Below, one piece after another: positions 26,566 to 36,283 of a DNA stretch of 64,000 bases (positions within the stretch are counted from its first letter, which is position 1; each line of letters begins with the position of its first letter). Source of the DNA: CAYFZO01 sp965226235 (GTDB taxonomy: Bacteria; Pseudomonadota; Gammaproteobacteria; Poriferisulfidales; Oxydemutatoraceae). A program made the position numbers and the translations under genes. The DNA lies in NCBI GenBank assembly GCA_965226235.1, contig OZ245335.1, forward strand, positions 496,001 to 560,000. Reading direction: 5' to 3'. The notes beneath the pieces were generated by a model, which was given only the letters and a program-made list of their open reading frames with translations, searched no databases and was not told the DNA's origin.

Positions 26566-27645
26566 CTATCTTCCGCCTCTTGAAACGTATCGCCTGACGC
26601 GCCGATGCGACAGCATGACCAGGGTCGCGACCAACGTGGCGGCGGGTATCGGCCACGCGCCGGGAACAGGCGCGAGTTGACCCTTGCCGATGTAATCGAT
26701 AACCAGGATGATCAGGTGCTGATAGATCAGAAACGCCAGGACTACAACGGCGATATCGAGCTTTCTCTCCCGTCGCGGTGACGTCTGGCTTACCGCAAAA
26801 GCGAACAGTACCAGTATCGGCAGGGACAGCACCGTGACCAGACGCCATTGCAACTCCGCCCTGCTTGCGAGGGAATCCGACGCCAGCAACGCGGCAAAAT
26901 CCATCTCTTCCGGATCATCACCCAGCGTCGGCGCGAAGGTGACCGGCAAGGATACCCTGTGCTCCCGGTAACTGAACACCCGGTATTCATCCTCGCCAAT
27001 ACGCCCCGTGTATAGACGCCCGTCATGGAGATGAAGACGCTTGACGCCATCATCGTCTCGCTTCTGTTGCGCGGATTTTGCTATCTCGATGACCCTTTCC
27101 TCGCCGAGAGACCTGGCGATAAAGAGATTGCGCAAGGTGCCGAGGGCGCGATCGTGCCCCTCGACGAAAACCACGGTGTCCTCGCGCGGGGCAAAGAAAC
27201 TTCCAGCAACAACCATCGTTACGTCACCGCGTTGCTTGCTCATCTGCTTGAGCAGTTGATACTGCCGTTCCCCGGCGGGCGAAACTTCCATCACCAGCAC
27301 GAACAGCAACAAGGTCAGCGGCAGGACGCATTTCGCCAGCACCCGGTAGAAATCGGCGTGCCCGATGCCGAGAGAAAACGCCGCGTATGCTTCGCTATCA
27401 CGATAGTACCTTCCCATGGTCAGCACGACCGAGAGCATGGCCGAAAACGGAAGCAGAAAAATGAGCGCGTCGGAAGCGCCGTATAAAAGCAGGCGCCAGA
27501 CGACATCGAACGGGTAACTTCCCTGTGCAACGGCCGCGAGCAACTTCGCCAGCAGTTGTCCGACTATGACGACGCTGAAGATCAGGGTCGTTGCAAACAG
27601 CTTGAACAACAACTCCATGAAAAAATGACGATCAAAAGTTTGCAT
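26566..27645 (-). CDS. lptF: LPS export ABC transporter permease LptF
   Basis: Partner of LptG. The 359-aa protein shows the YjgP/YjgQ family pattern: N-terminal helix (FMELLFKLFATTLIFSVVIVGQ), second and third helices around FLLPFSAMLSVVLTMGRYYRDSE, a periplasmic jellyroll, and C-terminal helices. The block RYYRDSEAYA near residue 80 is the conserved coupling-helix region that meets LptB. First gene of lptF-lptG, divergent from pepA as in many gammaproteobacteria. Confidence 0.92.
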   Translation of the reverse strand: MQTFDRHFFMELLFKLFATTLIFSVVIVGQLLAKLLAAVAQGSYPFDVVWRLLLYGASDALIFLLPFSAMLSVVLTMGRYYRDSEAYAAFSLGIGHADFYRVLAKCVLPLTLLLFVLVMEVSPAGERQYQLLKQMSKQRGDVTMVVAGSFFAPREDTVVFVEGHDRALGTLRNLFIARSLGEERVIEIAKSAQQKRDDDGVKRLHLHDGRLYTGRIGEDEYRVFSYREHRVSLPVTFAPTLGDDPEEMDFAALLASDSLASRAELQWRLVTVLSLPILVLFAFAVSQTSPRRERKLDIAVVVLAFLIYQHLIILVIDYIGKGQLAPVPGAWPIPAATLVATLVMLSHRRVRRYVSRGGR

Positions 27646-27668
27646 CGACTCCGTGCGTATACGCTTGC

Positions 27669-27697
27669 TTGCTCACGATAAGGCCGTGGTTTAATAT
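27669..27697 (+). promoter_or_regulatory. Candidate promoter for pepA
   Basis: TTGCTC (27669-27674) and TAATAT (27692-27697) are separated by 17 bases and end 29 bases before the pepA ATG. Spacing is ideal and the hexamers are moderate matches to the sigma-70 consensus. The spacer is shared with divergent lptF. Confidence 0.4.
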
Positions 27698-27726
27698 GCT
27701 ACCAACGAATTCCCTGCGTGAAATAA

Positions 27727-29217
27727 ATGCAAATTGCCATCACAGCGAGAAAGATATCTTCTCTGGCGTCCGCGTGTACCGTTGTGCCCCTGTACAAAGG
27801 TCGCCGCACGCCGTCCTACCGCACGCTTGACGAAATCAGCGGCGGCTCCATCAGCAAGGCGGTGAGACAGGCCCGGTTCAAGGCCGGATGCGGCAAAACC
27901 CTGACGCTGCATTTCCCGGATCTGCGCCACCGCACCATCATCCTCGCAGGGCTCGGCGAGCCTGGCAAACTGAAGTGCACCGATTTCATCCGTGCTGCAC
28001 ACAGTTGGAGCCAAACGGTCTCGACGCTTGAACCTGCAAACGTCCTGCTCTGCATGGATGAGATCGGCACGCCGGAAACGAACCTGAAATACCTGCAAAT
28101 CGCCGCGCTGGAAATACATAACGCTTACTACCGGTACACCGAAACCTTGAGCGAAAAAACCGCAAAGAAACCACCCGGCAAGTGTACCCTGCACTCGACC
28201 CTGCCCCCGGAGCAGGCGCAGGAAGCTTTGCGCCGCGCAACCGCCATCCATCACGGCGTCACCCTGGCGCGCGATCTCGGCAACCTGCCCGGAAACATTT
28301 GTACCCCCACGTATATTGCGAAACAGGCGCTCGCGCTCGAAAAAAAGTCGAAGAAAATTCAACTCCGCGTCCTTGAAGAAAGCTTGATGAAGCGCCTCGG
28401 GATGGGAGCCTTCCTGTCGGTGAGCCAGGGTAGCACCCAGCCCGGCAAGCTGGTGTGTATCGAATATCGAGGCGGCCAGGCAAAGCAGGCACCGATTGCC
28501 CTGGTCGGTAAAGGCATTACCTTCGACACCGGCGGAACCTCGATCAAACCAAGCTCGGCAATGGATGAGATGAAGTTCGATATGTGCGGCGCGGCGTCGG
28601 TGCTGGGGACGCTGTTGGCCTGCATCAGCCTGCGCCTGCCTGTCAACCTCGTATGCATTCTCGCGTGTGCTGAAAACATGCCTGGCGGGAAAGCAAGCAA
28701 GCCAGGAGATGTGGTCACTACCCTGTCGGGAAAAACCGTCGAAATCCTCAATACCGACGCCGAAGGGCGACTGGTCCTGTGTGACGCGTTGACCTATGTC
28801 CAACGCTATAAACCTGCATGCGTCATCGACGTGGCAACCCTGACCGGCGCCTGCGTGGTCGCCCTCGGAAAAGAAGCCTCCGGATTGATGAGTAACGATC
28901 AGGCGCTGGCCAATGAATTGCTCGACGCCGGCCAGGCTTCCGGCGACCGTTGCTGGCAGCTACCCGTGTGGAGCGAGTACCAGTCGCAACTCGACAGCAA
29001 CTTCGCGGACATAGCCAACATCGGAAACCGTTCCGGAGGAGGCGCCATTACCGCTGCCTGTTTCCTCTCCCGATTTACGGAAAAGCTTCCCTGGGCGCAC
29101 CTGGATATCGCCGGTACCGCCTGGCTCACAGGCAAAAGCAAAGGGGCAACCGGGCGTCCGGTACCCCTGCTGGTCGAATTTCTCCTGCAAAAAACTGCCC
29201 GGCAGGTTCCCGATTGA
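27727..29217 (+). CDS. pepA: Leucyl aminopeptidase PepA
   Basis: Hexameric M17 metallo-aminopeptidase; in E. coli it is also a DNA-binding accessory factor for Xer recombination. The catalytic domain has ALVGKGITFDTGGTSIKP (metal-binding Lys and Asp), DMCGAASVLG and the family signature NTDAEGRLVLCDAL. The N-terminal macro-like domain covers about residues 1-165. Length 496 aa, typical. It is divergent from lptF and is followed by valS 39 bases later on the same strand. Confidence 0.94.
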   Translation: MQIAITARKISSLASACTVVPLYKGRRTPSYRTLDEISGGSISKAVRQARFKAGCGKTLTLHFPDLRHRTIILAGLGEPGKLKCTDFIRAAHSWSQTVSTLEPANVLLCMDEIGTPETNLKYLQIAALEIHNAYYRYTETLSEKTAKKPPGKCTLHSTLPPEQAQEALRRATAIHHGVTLARDLGNLPGNICTPTYIAKQALALEKKSKKIQLRVLEESLMKRLGMGAFLSVSQGSTQPGKLVCIEYRGGQAKQAPIALVGKGITFDTGGTSIKPSSAMDEMKFDMCGAASVLGTLLACISLRLPVNLVCILACAENMPGGKASKPGDVVTTLSGKTVEILNTDAEGRLVLCDALTYVQRYKPACVIDVATLTGACVVALGKEASGLMSNDQALANELLDAGQASGDRCWQLPVWSEYQSQLDSNFADIANIGNRSGGGAITAACFLSRFTEKLPWAHLDIAGTAWLTGKSKGATGRPVPLLVEFLLQKTARQVPD

Positions 29218-29256
29218 CCAACGCCTCGGCCTGCATGGGCCGAACCAATCAACCCG

Positions 29257-32022
29257 ATGGCTGAAGCACGGATCAAACCCGTTTACGAGCCTGCTCAAAT
29301 AGAGCAATCGCGATACCGTGAGTGGGAAGCCTCGGGTTGCTTCAGCCCGATCGGCAAGGGCTCCCCTTACTGCATCATGATCCCGCCGCCGAACGTAACC
29401 GGCACCCTGCACATGGGACACGCTTTCCAGGTGACGTTGATGGACTCCCTGGTGCGCTACAACCGCATGCGCGGATTGCGCACCTTATGGCAGCCCGGCA
29501 CCGACCACGCCGGTATTGCGACGCAAATGGTGGTCGAGCGGCAACTCGAAGCCAGCGGGCTTAGCCGCAGCCAAATGAGCCGCGAACAATTCATTGCAAA
29601 GGTATGGGAGTGGAAAAAAACCTCGGGCGACACAATCAACCGGCAGTTGCGCCGACTGGGTGCGTCGCTGGACTGGCGACGTGAAAAGTTCACCATGGAT
29701 GAACAACTGTCAACGGCGGTCCTGGAGGCTTTCGTGCGTCTCTACGATGAAGGATTGATCTATCGCGCCAAACGCCTGGTCAACTGGGACCCGAAACTGA
29801 AAACCGCGGTATCCGACCTTGAAGTGATCCCTGAAGAAATCAACGGGCACCTGTGGCACATTCGCTATCCTCTGAATGGCGGAGGCCATATCACCGTTGC
29901 CACGACCCGACCGGAGACCCTGTTCGGCGATACCGCCGTCGCCGTACACCCGGAAGACGAGCGTTATTCCGATCTCGTCGGGCAGCGGCTTAGCCTGCCA
30001 CTAAGCGAACGAGAGATACCTGTTATCGCCGATCGCGATGTCGATCCCAAGTTCGGTTCCGGATGCGTGAAGATCACCCCTGCACACGATTTCAAGGACT
30101 ATGCGATCGGCAGGCGCCACGGCCTGGAAATGATCAACATCATGCATGAAGACGCCTCTTTGAACGACGCTGTCCCTGCAGCGTATCGAGGATTGAACCG
30201 TTACGTCGCAAGGGAGCGTGTGGTCGATCAACTGCAACGCCTCGGGTTGCTCGACTCGATCGAAGACTATCGCATGACCGTACCACGCGGCGACCGTAGC
30301 GGGGAAATCATCGAACCCTATCTCACCGACCAGTGGTTCGTGCGTGCCACGAAGCTCGCGAAGGCGGCAAGGCAGGTGGTCGCGGATGGGCACATTCGTT
30401 TCACGCCCGAGCACTGGAAGAAAAACTACTTCGAATGGCTGGATAACATCGAAGACTGGTGTATCAGCCGCCAGTTATGGTGGGGACACCGTATCCCCGC
30501 GTGGTACAACGAGAAGGGCGAAATCTACGTCGGCCGCAACGAGCATGAAACCAGGGAAAAATATCAACTCGGCAGCGACTGCAAACTGCAGCAGGATCAC
30601 GATGTGCTCGATACCTGGTTTTCTTCATCCCTGTGGCCCTTTTCAACACTGGGGTGGCCGGAATCGACGGCCGAGCTACAGGATTTCTACCCCACCAGCA
30701 TACTGGTTACCGGGTTCGACATCATTTTTTTCTGGGTGGCGCGTATGGTGATGATGGGAATCAGGCTGACCGACGAAATTCCGTTTCGGGAGGTTTATGT
30801 CCATGGTCTCGTCAGGGACAATCAGGGACAGAAAATGTCGAAATCGAAGGGCAACATCCTGGACCCGATCGATTTGATCGACGGAATTACGCTCGAGAAA
30901 CTCGTGCAGAAGCGTTTGTCCGGGTTGATGCAGCCTCGTCTGGCCAAAAAAATCGAACGCGATACCCATAAGCAGTTCGCCGACGGTATCCCCTCCTACG
31001 GCGCCGATGCGTTGCGTTTCACTTTCGCCGCCATGGCGACCAGCGGGCGCGATATTCGCTTTGACCTCGGGCGCATCGGCGGCTACCGCAACTTCTGCAA
31101 CAAACTGTGGAACGCCGCGCGCTTCGTGAGCCTCACCTGCGACTCTCCCGGTCGAGAAAAACACGTCCCGGGTACGATCTACGAGCGATGGATTCGCCAT
31201 AGACTGAACGCGCTGATTGAAAACGTCACCCACCATTTCTCCACGTACCGCTTCGATCTGTTATCGGCGGAGCTCTACGAATTCGTCTGGCACGACTTTT
31301 GTGACTGGTTTCTTGAATTCACCAAGGTGGTGCAACAGGAGGCGGCAAACGGCACAGATAAAGCGAGCGGCCACACCTGCCTGGTCGAAACGCTGGAAAC
31401 CACGTTGCGGTTGTTGCACCCGGTGATGCCTCACATTACAGAAGAACTATGGCAGCAACTCAAGCCGCTCTCCGGTCTCAGCGACGAGACGATACAGCAA
31501 CGGCCCTACCCGGTGAGCGACCCAGCATGGGAAGACCCCCTGGCGGAGCAGGAAGTAGCCCAGGCGCAGCAAATCATCGCCGGGTTGCGCCGCATCCGCT
31601 CCGAACTCTGCCTGCCCCCCGGCAAACCGCTTCCGGTACTGATACAAGGCTACAGCGAGCAGCAACGCGAGCACTTCAACCGTCACCAGGGCGTTTTATA
31701 CGCGCTGGGGGGTATCCAGCGCGTCGATTGGTTACCGGAGGAGGAGAAACCACCCCAGGCGGCAATCGCTCTCATTGGAGAAATGAAACTACTGGTTCCT
31801 CTGGCGGGTCTGGTAAACGCAGCCGCCGAGATTGTGCGCCTGGAAAAGCAAATAGCCAGGATAAACAAGCAACTCGCGCAGGCGCAGGCACGCTTGAATA
31901 ACGAGAGCTTTATCACCCGGGCACCGAAAGAACTGGTTGCCGCACAACGTGATAACGCCAACAACTATCGAATGCAACTCGACAGGCTGAGTGAGCAAAT
32001 CTCCGTGCTGGAGACGCTGTAG
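29257..32022 (+). CDS. valS: Valyl-tRNA synthetase
   Basis: Class I synthetase that charges tRNA-Val. HIGH-type motif in PPNVTGTLHMGHAFQ, KMSKS motif in GQKMSKSKGNILDP, the editing domain with TTRPETLFGDTAVAVHPED, and a C-terminal coiled coil (VRLEKQIARINKQLAQAQARL). The 921-aa length matches the bacterial family. Usually valS follows pepA (often with holC between them); here no holC separates the two. It converges on tsaB with a 16-base gap. Confidence 0.95.
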   Translation: MAEARIKPVYEPAQIEQSRYREWEASGCFSPIGKGSPYCIMIPPPNVTGTLHMGHAFQVTLMDSLVRYNRMRGLRTLWQPGTDHAGIATQMVVERQLEASGLSRSQMSREQFIAKVWEWKKTSGDTINRQLRRLGASLDWRREKFTMDEQLSTAVLEAFVRLYDEGLIYRAKRLVNWDPKLKTAVSDLEVIPEEINGHLWHIRYPLNGGGHITVATTRPETLFGDTAVAVHPEDERYSDLVGQRLSLPLSEREIPVIADRDVDPKFGSGCVKITPAHDFKDYAIGRRHGLEMINIMHEDASLNDAVPAAYRGLNRYVARERVVDQLQRLGLLDSIEDYRMTVPRGDRSGEIIEPYLTDQWFVRATKLAKAARQVVADGHIRFTPEHWKKNYFEWLDNIEDWCISRQLWWGHRIPAWYNEKGEIYVGRNEHETREKYQLGSDCKLQQDHDVLDTWFSSSLWPFSTLGWPESTAELQDFYPTSILVTGFDIIFFWVARMVMMGIRLTDEIPFREVYVHGLVRDNQGQKMSKSKGNILDPIDLIDGITLEKLVQKRLSGLMQPRLAKKIERDTHKQFADGIPSYGADALRFTFAAMATSGRDIRFDLGRIGGYRNFCNKLWNAARFVSLTCDSPGREKHVPGTIYERWIRHRLNALIENVTHHFSTYRFDLLSAELYEFVWHDFCDWFLEFTKVVQQEAANGTDKASGHTCLVETLETTLRLLHPVMPHITEELWQQLKPLSGLSDETIQQRPYPVSDPAWEDPLAEQEVAQAQQIIAGLRRIRSELCLPPGKPLPVLIQGYSEQQREHFNRHQGVLYALGGIQRVDWLPEEEKPPQAAIALIGEMKLLVPLAGLVNAAAEIVRLEKQIARINKQLAQAQARLNNESFITRAPKELVAAQRDNANNYRMQLDRLSEQISVLETL

Positions 32023-32038
32023 GGTATTTTTGTCGGTA

Positions 32039-32710
32039 TCATTTTCCGCTCGCGGGAAAACCCGTAGGGTCCCGCAGATAATTCGGTATCGCCTGTGGCG
32101 CCTGCAACACTTCTCCAGCACTGAACCTTGCCGCGGCAAGCCGCAACAGTGCGCTCGCGCGTGGCAACAGATCCGGCTCACCACGCTTTGCCTTCCCGGC
32201 AAGCTCCGGGTAACTCGCCAGACCGCTGCCGCCCACACAGTCGAAGCTCCTGTCCAATCCGATAACTGCCTCCGGCGACGCGAGTTGCTCTTCACCGTCC
32301 GCTTCGCTCAAGCCATCGATGCCACGACGAAAGCATCCGTAGTACACATGCCCCATGCGAGCGTCCATGACGGCCAGCGCAGACTCGGCGTTGCTTTCAT
32401 CAAACATTTGCTGCGCCAGTATCGCCAGGTCGGAAACCGGTATGACCGCCAACCCATGCGCGTAAGCGATGCCTTGCGCCGCAGCCGCCGCAACCCTGAC
32501 ACCGACAAAAGCACCCGGCCCGCAACCGAGCGCCACTGCATCGAGCCGCTCGACAGGCAAGTCTGCCGCTGCCAGCACGGTGTCGCACATCTCCAGCAAC
32601 AAGCGGTTGTGCTGACGAGGCGCGATCGCAAATTCCTCATACACCGCACCGTCTCTCGCCAGCGCGACCGAGCACGCTTCGGTTGCCGTATCCAGTGCCA
32701 ACAGGTTCAT
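32039..32710 (-). CDS. tsaB: tRNA N6-threonylcarbamoyladenosine protein TsaB
   Basis: Non-catalytic partner of TsaD in making the t6A37 modification of tRNAs. The 223-aa protein has the ASKHA-fold start LLALDTATEACSVAL and the GCGPGAFVGVRVAAAAAQGIA block that contacts TsaD. Length is typical (E. coli 231). Its ATG overlaps the stop of the upstream helicase gene as ATGA, the same neighbourhood as yeaZ-yoaA in E. coli. Confidence 0.92.
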   Translation of the reverse strand: MNLLALDTATEACSVALARDGAVYEEFAIAPRQHNRLLLEMCDTVLAAADLPVERLDAVALGCGPGAFVGVRVAAAAAQGIAYAHGLAVIPVSDLAILAQQMFDESNAESALAVMDARMGHVYYGCFRRGIDGLSEADGEEQLASPEAVIGLDRSFDCVGGSGLASYPELAGKAKRGEPDLLPRASALLRLAAARFSAGEVLQAPQAIPNYLRDPTGFPASGK

Positions 32711-34659
32711 CGCGTCCCCCCGGCACCCAGATAGAAACGCAGCGATGACGCCTGTTTGCAGTATTTCATCCGCGGCAGGCTATTGAGAAAAACCTTGCCG
32801 TAACTTTTTGTCCGCAGGCGCCTGTCGCCTATCATCACTGCTCCCAGGTCCGTTTCGTCGCGTATCAGGCGACCGATGCCCTGGCGCAACGAGATCACGG
32901 CTTCGGGGAGCATGTTTTCCCTGAAAAAATTCCGCCCCAGCTCCTTGGCTTCGCGCATACGCCCCTGGATCAAAGGGTCCGCGGGTGAGGCAAAAGGCAA
33001 TCGGTCTATGATTACGCAGCACAGTCCTGCGCCGCGTACATCGACCCCCTCCCAAAATCCGGTGGTACCAAGCAGTAGCGCCTCCGGTGTGCGAAAAAAC
33101 TTTCGGATCAACTCGGCCTTGGGCACCGTCCCCTGCACCAGCAACACACGGTCCGTTTCCTGCTTCAGCTTTTCCTCGGCGATGCGTAAAGCCCGATAAC
33201 TGGTGAACAGGAAAAACACACCGCCCCGTGACATTTCAAGCAAAGGATAACTCGCTTCAACCACGCTACGGGTATGCTCCGCGTCGTTTGGCTCAGGAAG
33301 ACCTTCCGGGATGTACAAAGCAGCCTGCCTGGAATAATCGAAGGGGCTGTCCAGCGCGACGCAAAGGCAATCATCCCCAAGACCTGCCTGCGAGAGAAAA
33401 TAAGAAAAGTCTGCATTCACCGATAACGTCGCCGACGTATAAATCCAGTTGGCTTTATACAGCCTGGTTTTATCATCCAGCAATGGCGCGACTTCCGCGG
33501 GACTGGCGTAGAGCCGAAGCGATCCGCCTGTGTGCTGGTACCAGCCGATGTGCCCGTCGTTGGTTGTACATACGGCGGCAAAGCGACGCTGCATCTCCCG
33601 AACGCAATCGTGCAAACCAGCCAATCGATCAAAGCCACCTTTCAGTCCCCCGAGAACCTTGGTGAGTCGCTCCAGACTGCCGCTCAACCTGTCCCGCGTC
33701 GCGACAACGGCAGCATTGGCGAGTGCCTCCGCCGTCAGCCCTTTGTCCGGCAGCGATCGGAAAGCCTCGCCCCATTCTTTTGCCGCCGCTTGAAGCCGGT
33801 CACGGGCATCGACCAACTCGGGCACTTTCACTTCTTCACACGCCGACTGCACATCGTGCAAAAACTGATTGCATTGGCTTTCGGTGAAAATGATGCTGAA
33901 AAAACGGTCGGCTATATCCCTCAACTGATGGGCTTCATCGACAATGACCGTGTCGATGTCCGGAAACAACTGGCTGAATCCCTCTTCCTTGAGTGCCAGA
34001 TCGGCGAGCAACAGGTAGTGGTTGATGATCACCACCTCCGCCTGCTTCGCGTGGCTCCTTGCCGCCACCACACAACATTTGTCAAATTTCGGACAACGGC
34101 TCCCCAGACAATTCTCGGTGGTCGAGGTCAGGGACGCCCACAGCGGATCGTCTTCTCCGAGGTCGGGAAAATTACTGATGTCGCCACCCGGATCGGTTTT
34201 CGACCACTCGTAAATGCGCCTGGTTTTATCCCTGTCGTGACGATCCAGAAGTGATTGCTCGAGGAATTCACGTTCCAACCGCTCCAGACACAGATAGTTG
34301 GCCCTGCCCTTGAGCAAGGCCACATCCACGGCGATACCAAGCGCTTCGAGAACCCGCGGCAGGTCTTTTGAATAAATCTGGTCCTGCAGATACCGGGTCG
34401 CGGTGGAAATGACGACCTTCTTGCCGGACAACACCGCGGGCACCAGGTACGCGAAGGTTTTGCCCACACCGGTGCCCGCTTCAATCGCCAGGGTTTCGCC
34501 GTTTTCTATCGCCTTTGCGACGTGCTGCGTCATCGCTGCCTGTTGGGGACGAGCACGAAATTGTGGTACCAGCTTGGCAAAAGGACCGCTATCCCCAAGC
34601 GAGCGTTTGCTGTTTTCGACCAGCCAGCTCATTCGTAAAACCTCAAACCCTTGCCCCAT
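32707..34659 (-). CDS. yoaA: DinG-family ATP-dependent helicase (YoaA-like)
   Basis: XPD-like superfamily 2 DNA helicase with an iron-sulfur cluster. Walker A is in EAGTGVGKTFAYLVP, the DEAH box in VIVDEAHQLRD, and the Fe-S cysteines in CLGSRCPKFDKCC plus an upstream Cys. The C-terminal helicase motif is RQGIGRLIRDETD. The 650-aa length and adjacency to tsaB point to YoaA rather than DinG. A Met at 34632 (MSWLVENSKRSL) is an alternative start. YoaA works with the polymerase III chi subunit in E. coli; that gene is not seen here. Confidence 0.85.
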   Translation of the reverse strand: MGQGFEVLRMSWLVENSKRSLGDSGPFAKLVPQFRARPQQAAMTQHVAKAIENGETLAIEAGTGVGKTFAYLVPAVLSGKKVVISTATRYLQDQIYSKDLPRVLEALGIAVDVALLKGRANYLCLERLEREFLEQSLLDRHDRDKTRRIYEWSKTDPGGDISNFPDLGEDDPLWASLTSTTENCLGSRCPKFDKCCVVAARSHAKQAEVVIINHYLLLADLALKEEGFSQLFPDIDTVIVDEAHQLRDIADRFFSIIFTESQCNQFLHDVQSACEEVKVPELVDARDRLQAAAKEWGEAFRSLPDKGLTAEALANAAVVATRDRLSGSLERLTKVLGGLKGGFDRLAGLHDCVREMQRRFAAVCTTNDGHIGWYQHTGGSLRLYASPAEVAPLLDDKTRLYKANWIYTSATLSVNADFSYFLSQAGLGDDCLCVALDSPFDYSRQAALYIPEGLPEPNDAEHTRSVVEASYPLLEMSRGGVFFLFTSYRALRIAEEKLKQETDRVLLVQGTVPKAELIRKFFRTPEALLLGTTGFWEGVDVRGAGLCCVIIDRLPFASPADPLIQGRMREAKELGRNFFRENMLPEAVISLRQGIGRLIRDETDLGAVMIGDRRLRTKSYGKVFLNSLPRMKYCKQASSLRFYLGAGGTR

Positions 34660-34749
34660 CGACCGGCGTCCATGGTTTGGCTTGTTCCGTGCAAAGATTT
34701 TTCCACTATCGACCCGGTACGTTGACTCGGCGGTCTTTCGGAGGCTACG

Positions 34750-35271
34750 TCACCGCGTCAGCGATACCACGGCAAAAGCTGCGATTCCTTCTCCGCGCCC
34801 GGTAAACCCAAGACCATCGGTGCTGGTTACCTTCACGTTGACACGGTTTGTGGAAAGCCTCAGGTCCGAGGCGATGAGCGCGCGCATTTCCTCGACAAAC
34901 GGCGCGAGACGTGGCCGTTCGGCAACGATTGTCGTGTCGGCGCCGACGACGGCAAAGCCTGCCTGCCCGACCAACTCCACCGTGCGCCGGAGCAATTCAC
35001 GGCTATCGATGTCCCGATGCTGTTCGTCATTGGGATACTGCTTGCCTATATCGCCTAACGCGGCGGCACCCAGCAAAGCATCGCACAGCGCATGCAACAG
35101 CACGTCCCCGTCGGAATGGGACACCAAGCCGGACACGAACGGAATGTGTACGCCCCCAAGCATGAATCCGCTCTCCGCATACCCTGGCGCATTTTCGTTT
35201 TCCCCAAAAGCATGCGCGTCAAACCCGAAACCCGATCTTGATTCTTTCCCCGTCATCTCACCCTCGATCAT
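34750..35271 (-). CDS. ispF: 2-C-methyl-D-erythritol 2,4-cyclodiphosphate synthase
   Basis: MEP-pathway enzyme of isoprenoid synthesis. Metal ligands in FGFDAHAFG (DxH) and a further His in SHSDGDVLLHALCDALLGA; the C-terminus has VKVTSTDGLGFTGRGEGIAAFAV split by the usual loop. An ATG at 35271 overlaps the ispD stop as ATGA and gives 173 aa. A Met at 35337 would add 22 residues inside ispD. Co-transcribed with ispD and ftsB. Confidence 0.93.
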   Translation of the reverse strand: MIEGEMTGKESRSGFGFDAHAFGENENAPGYAESGFMLGGVHIPFVSGLVSHSDGDVLLHALCDALLGAAALGDIGKQYPNDEQHRDIDSRELLRRTVELVGQAGFAVVGADTTIVAERPRLAPFVEEMRALIASDLRLSTNRVNVKVTSTDGLGFTGRGEGIAAFAVVSLTR

Positions 35272-35969
35272 CGATTGAGCTTCAACCAGGACTCGACCAG
35301 GGGGAGCTCGTACGAATAGGTCAATTTTATATTGCAACCTTCTCCCGCAACGGCACGCACCCGGTGACCGGCGATCTCCATGGCCTGCGCCTCATCATCG
35401 ATCCTGGCATTTTCTTCCAGCGCGACGCCTAACGCCGAGAACAGCAAGCCGAAACGAAACATCTGCGGCGTCAGGGCACGCATGATGCACCCGCGATCAA
35501 GCGTGTGCCCAACAACGGGAGAACCCAACCGATCGTGCAACTGTTTCAGCGCGTCGTTCACCGGGGCGACGAGCAATCCGCCGACCTTGTCTCCTTCCAC
35601 GGCTTCGATCAAACTGGAAAGCTCCTGCTCTCCGAGGCACGGGCGAACCGCGTCGTGAACGATGACCCAGTCATCCGGTGCCGCCTCGCCGCGCAGCGCT
35701 TCAAGCGCGGCCATGACCGATCGGGCACGGCTCTCGCCACCCTGGCAATGGATAATGCGTGGGTCCCGGCTGTAACGGACCTGGGGCCAAAACCCGTCGC
35801 CATCGGCGAGACTGACAACAATGCGGCGTAACTTCCCATTACGCAGCAAGGCCGCCAGGCTATGCTCGATAACGAAACTGCCGGCGACACGAACGTATTG
35901 CTTTGGCTGTTCGCCGCCAAAGCGTTTGCCGGAACCTGCTGCGGGAACGACTCCCCAGTAGTTGCTCAT
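35268..35969 (-). CDS. ispD: 2-C-methyl-D-erythritol 4-phosphate cytidylyltransferase
   Basis: MEP-pathway enzyme that forms CDP-methylerythritol. The nucleotide-binding start VVPAAGSGKRFGGEQPKQY is intact, followed by VIVHDAVRPCLG and VEGDKVGGLLVAPVNDALK. The 233-aa length is typical. Start and stop overlap the neighbours by 4 bases (ATGA) on both sides, giving the coupled series ftsB-ispD-ispF that is standard in gammaproteobacteria. Confidence 0.94.
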   Translation of the reverse strand: MSNYWGVVPAAGSGKRFGGEQPKQYVRVAGSFVIEHSLAALLRNGKLRRIVVSLADGDGFWPQVRYSRDPRIIHCQGGESRARSVMAALEALRGEAAPDDWVIVHDAVRPCLGEQELSSLIEAVEGDKVGGLLVAPVNDALKQLHDRLGSPVVGHTLDRGCIMRALTPQMFRFGLLFSALGVALEENARIDDEAQAMEIAGHRVRAVAGEGCNIKLTYSYELPLVESWLKLNR

Positions 35970-36271
35970 TGATTCGGTACTTGCTGGAAAGCATCGTCTG
36001 TGAATCTGTAAAAGGTTTCGCCTCGCCTGATCATGTCCAACTCTTCGCGGGCTTCCCTCTCTACCGATTCGGTCCCTGACCTCATGTTTATAATTTCCTG
36101 CTCGAGAGCAAGATTACGCTCCCTTAAGCTGGCATTCTCGTCCTGGCTGCGCATATTTGACTGGTATAGTTCGTAAATATGAAAAACCCGCCTGTCTCCC
36201 CACAACTCAATCTGTGACCAGACGATCAGCCCGGATAGGATCACCGTCATCCATTTTCCACCCCGGGTCAC
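35966..36271 (-). CDS. ftsB: Cell division protein FtsB
   Basis: Small bitopic divisome protein that binds FtsL and FtsQ. The 101-aa protein has one membrane helix (about residues 8-24, TVILSGLIVWSQIELWG) followed by a periplasmic coiled coil (ENASLRERNLALEQEIINM) and the conserved EEREARxELDMIR-type segment (VEREAREELDMIRRGETFY). It lies between eno and ispD, 12 bases after the eno stop. Confidence 0.93.
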   Translation of the reverse strand: MTRGGKWMTVILSGLIVWSQIELWGDRRVFHIYELYQSNMRSQDENASLRERNLALEQEIINMRSGTESVEREAREELDMIRRGETFYRFTDDAFQQVPNQ

Positions 36272-36283
36272 TGGTGCTGTCCC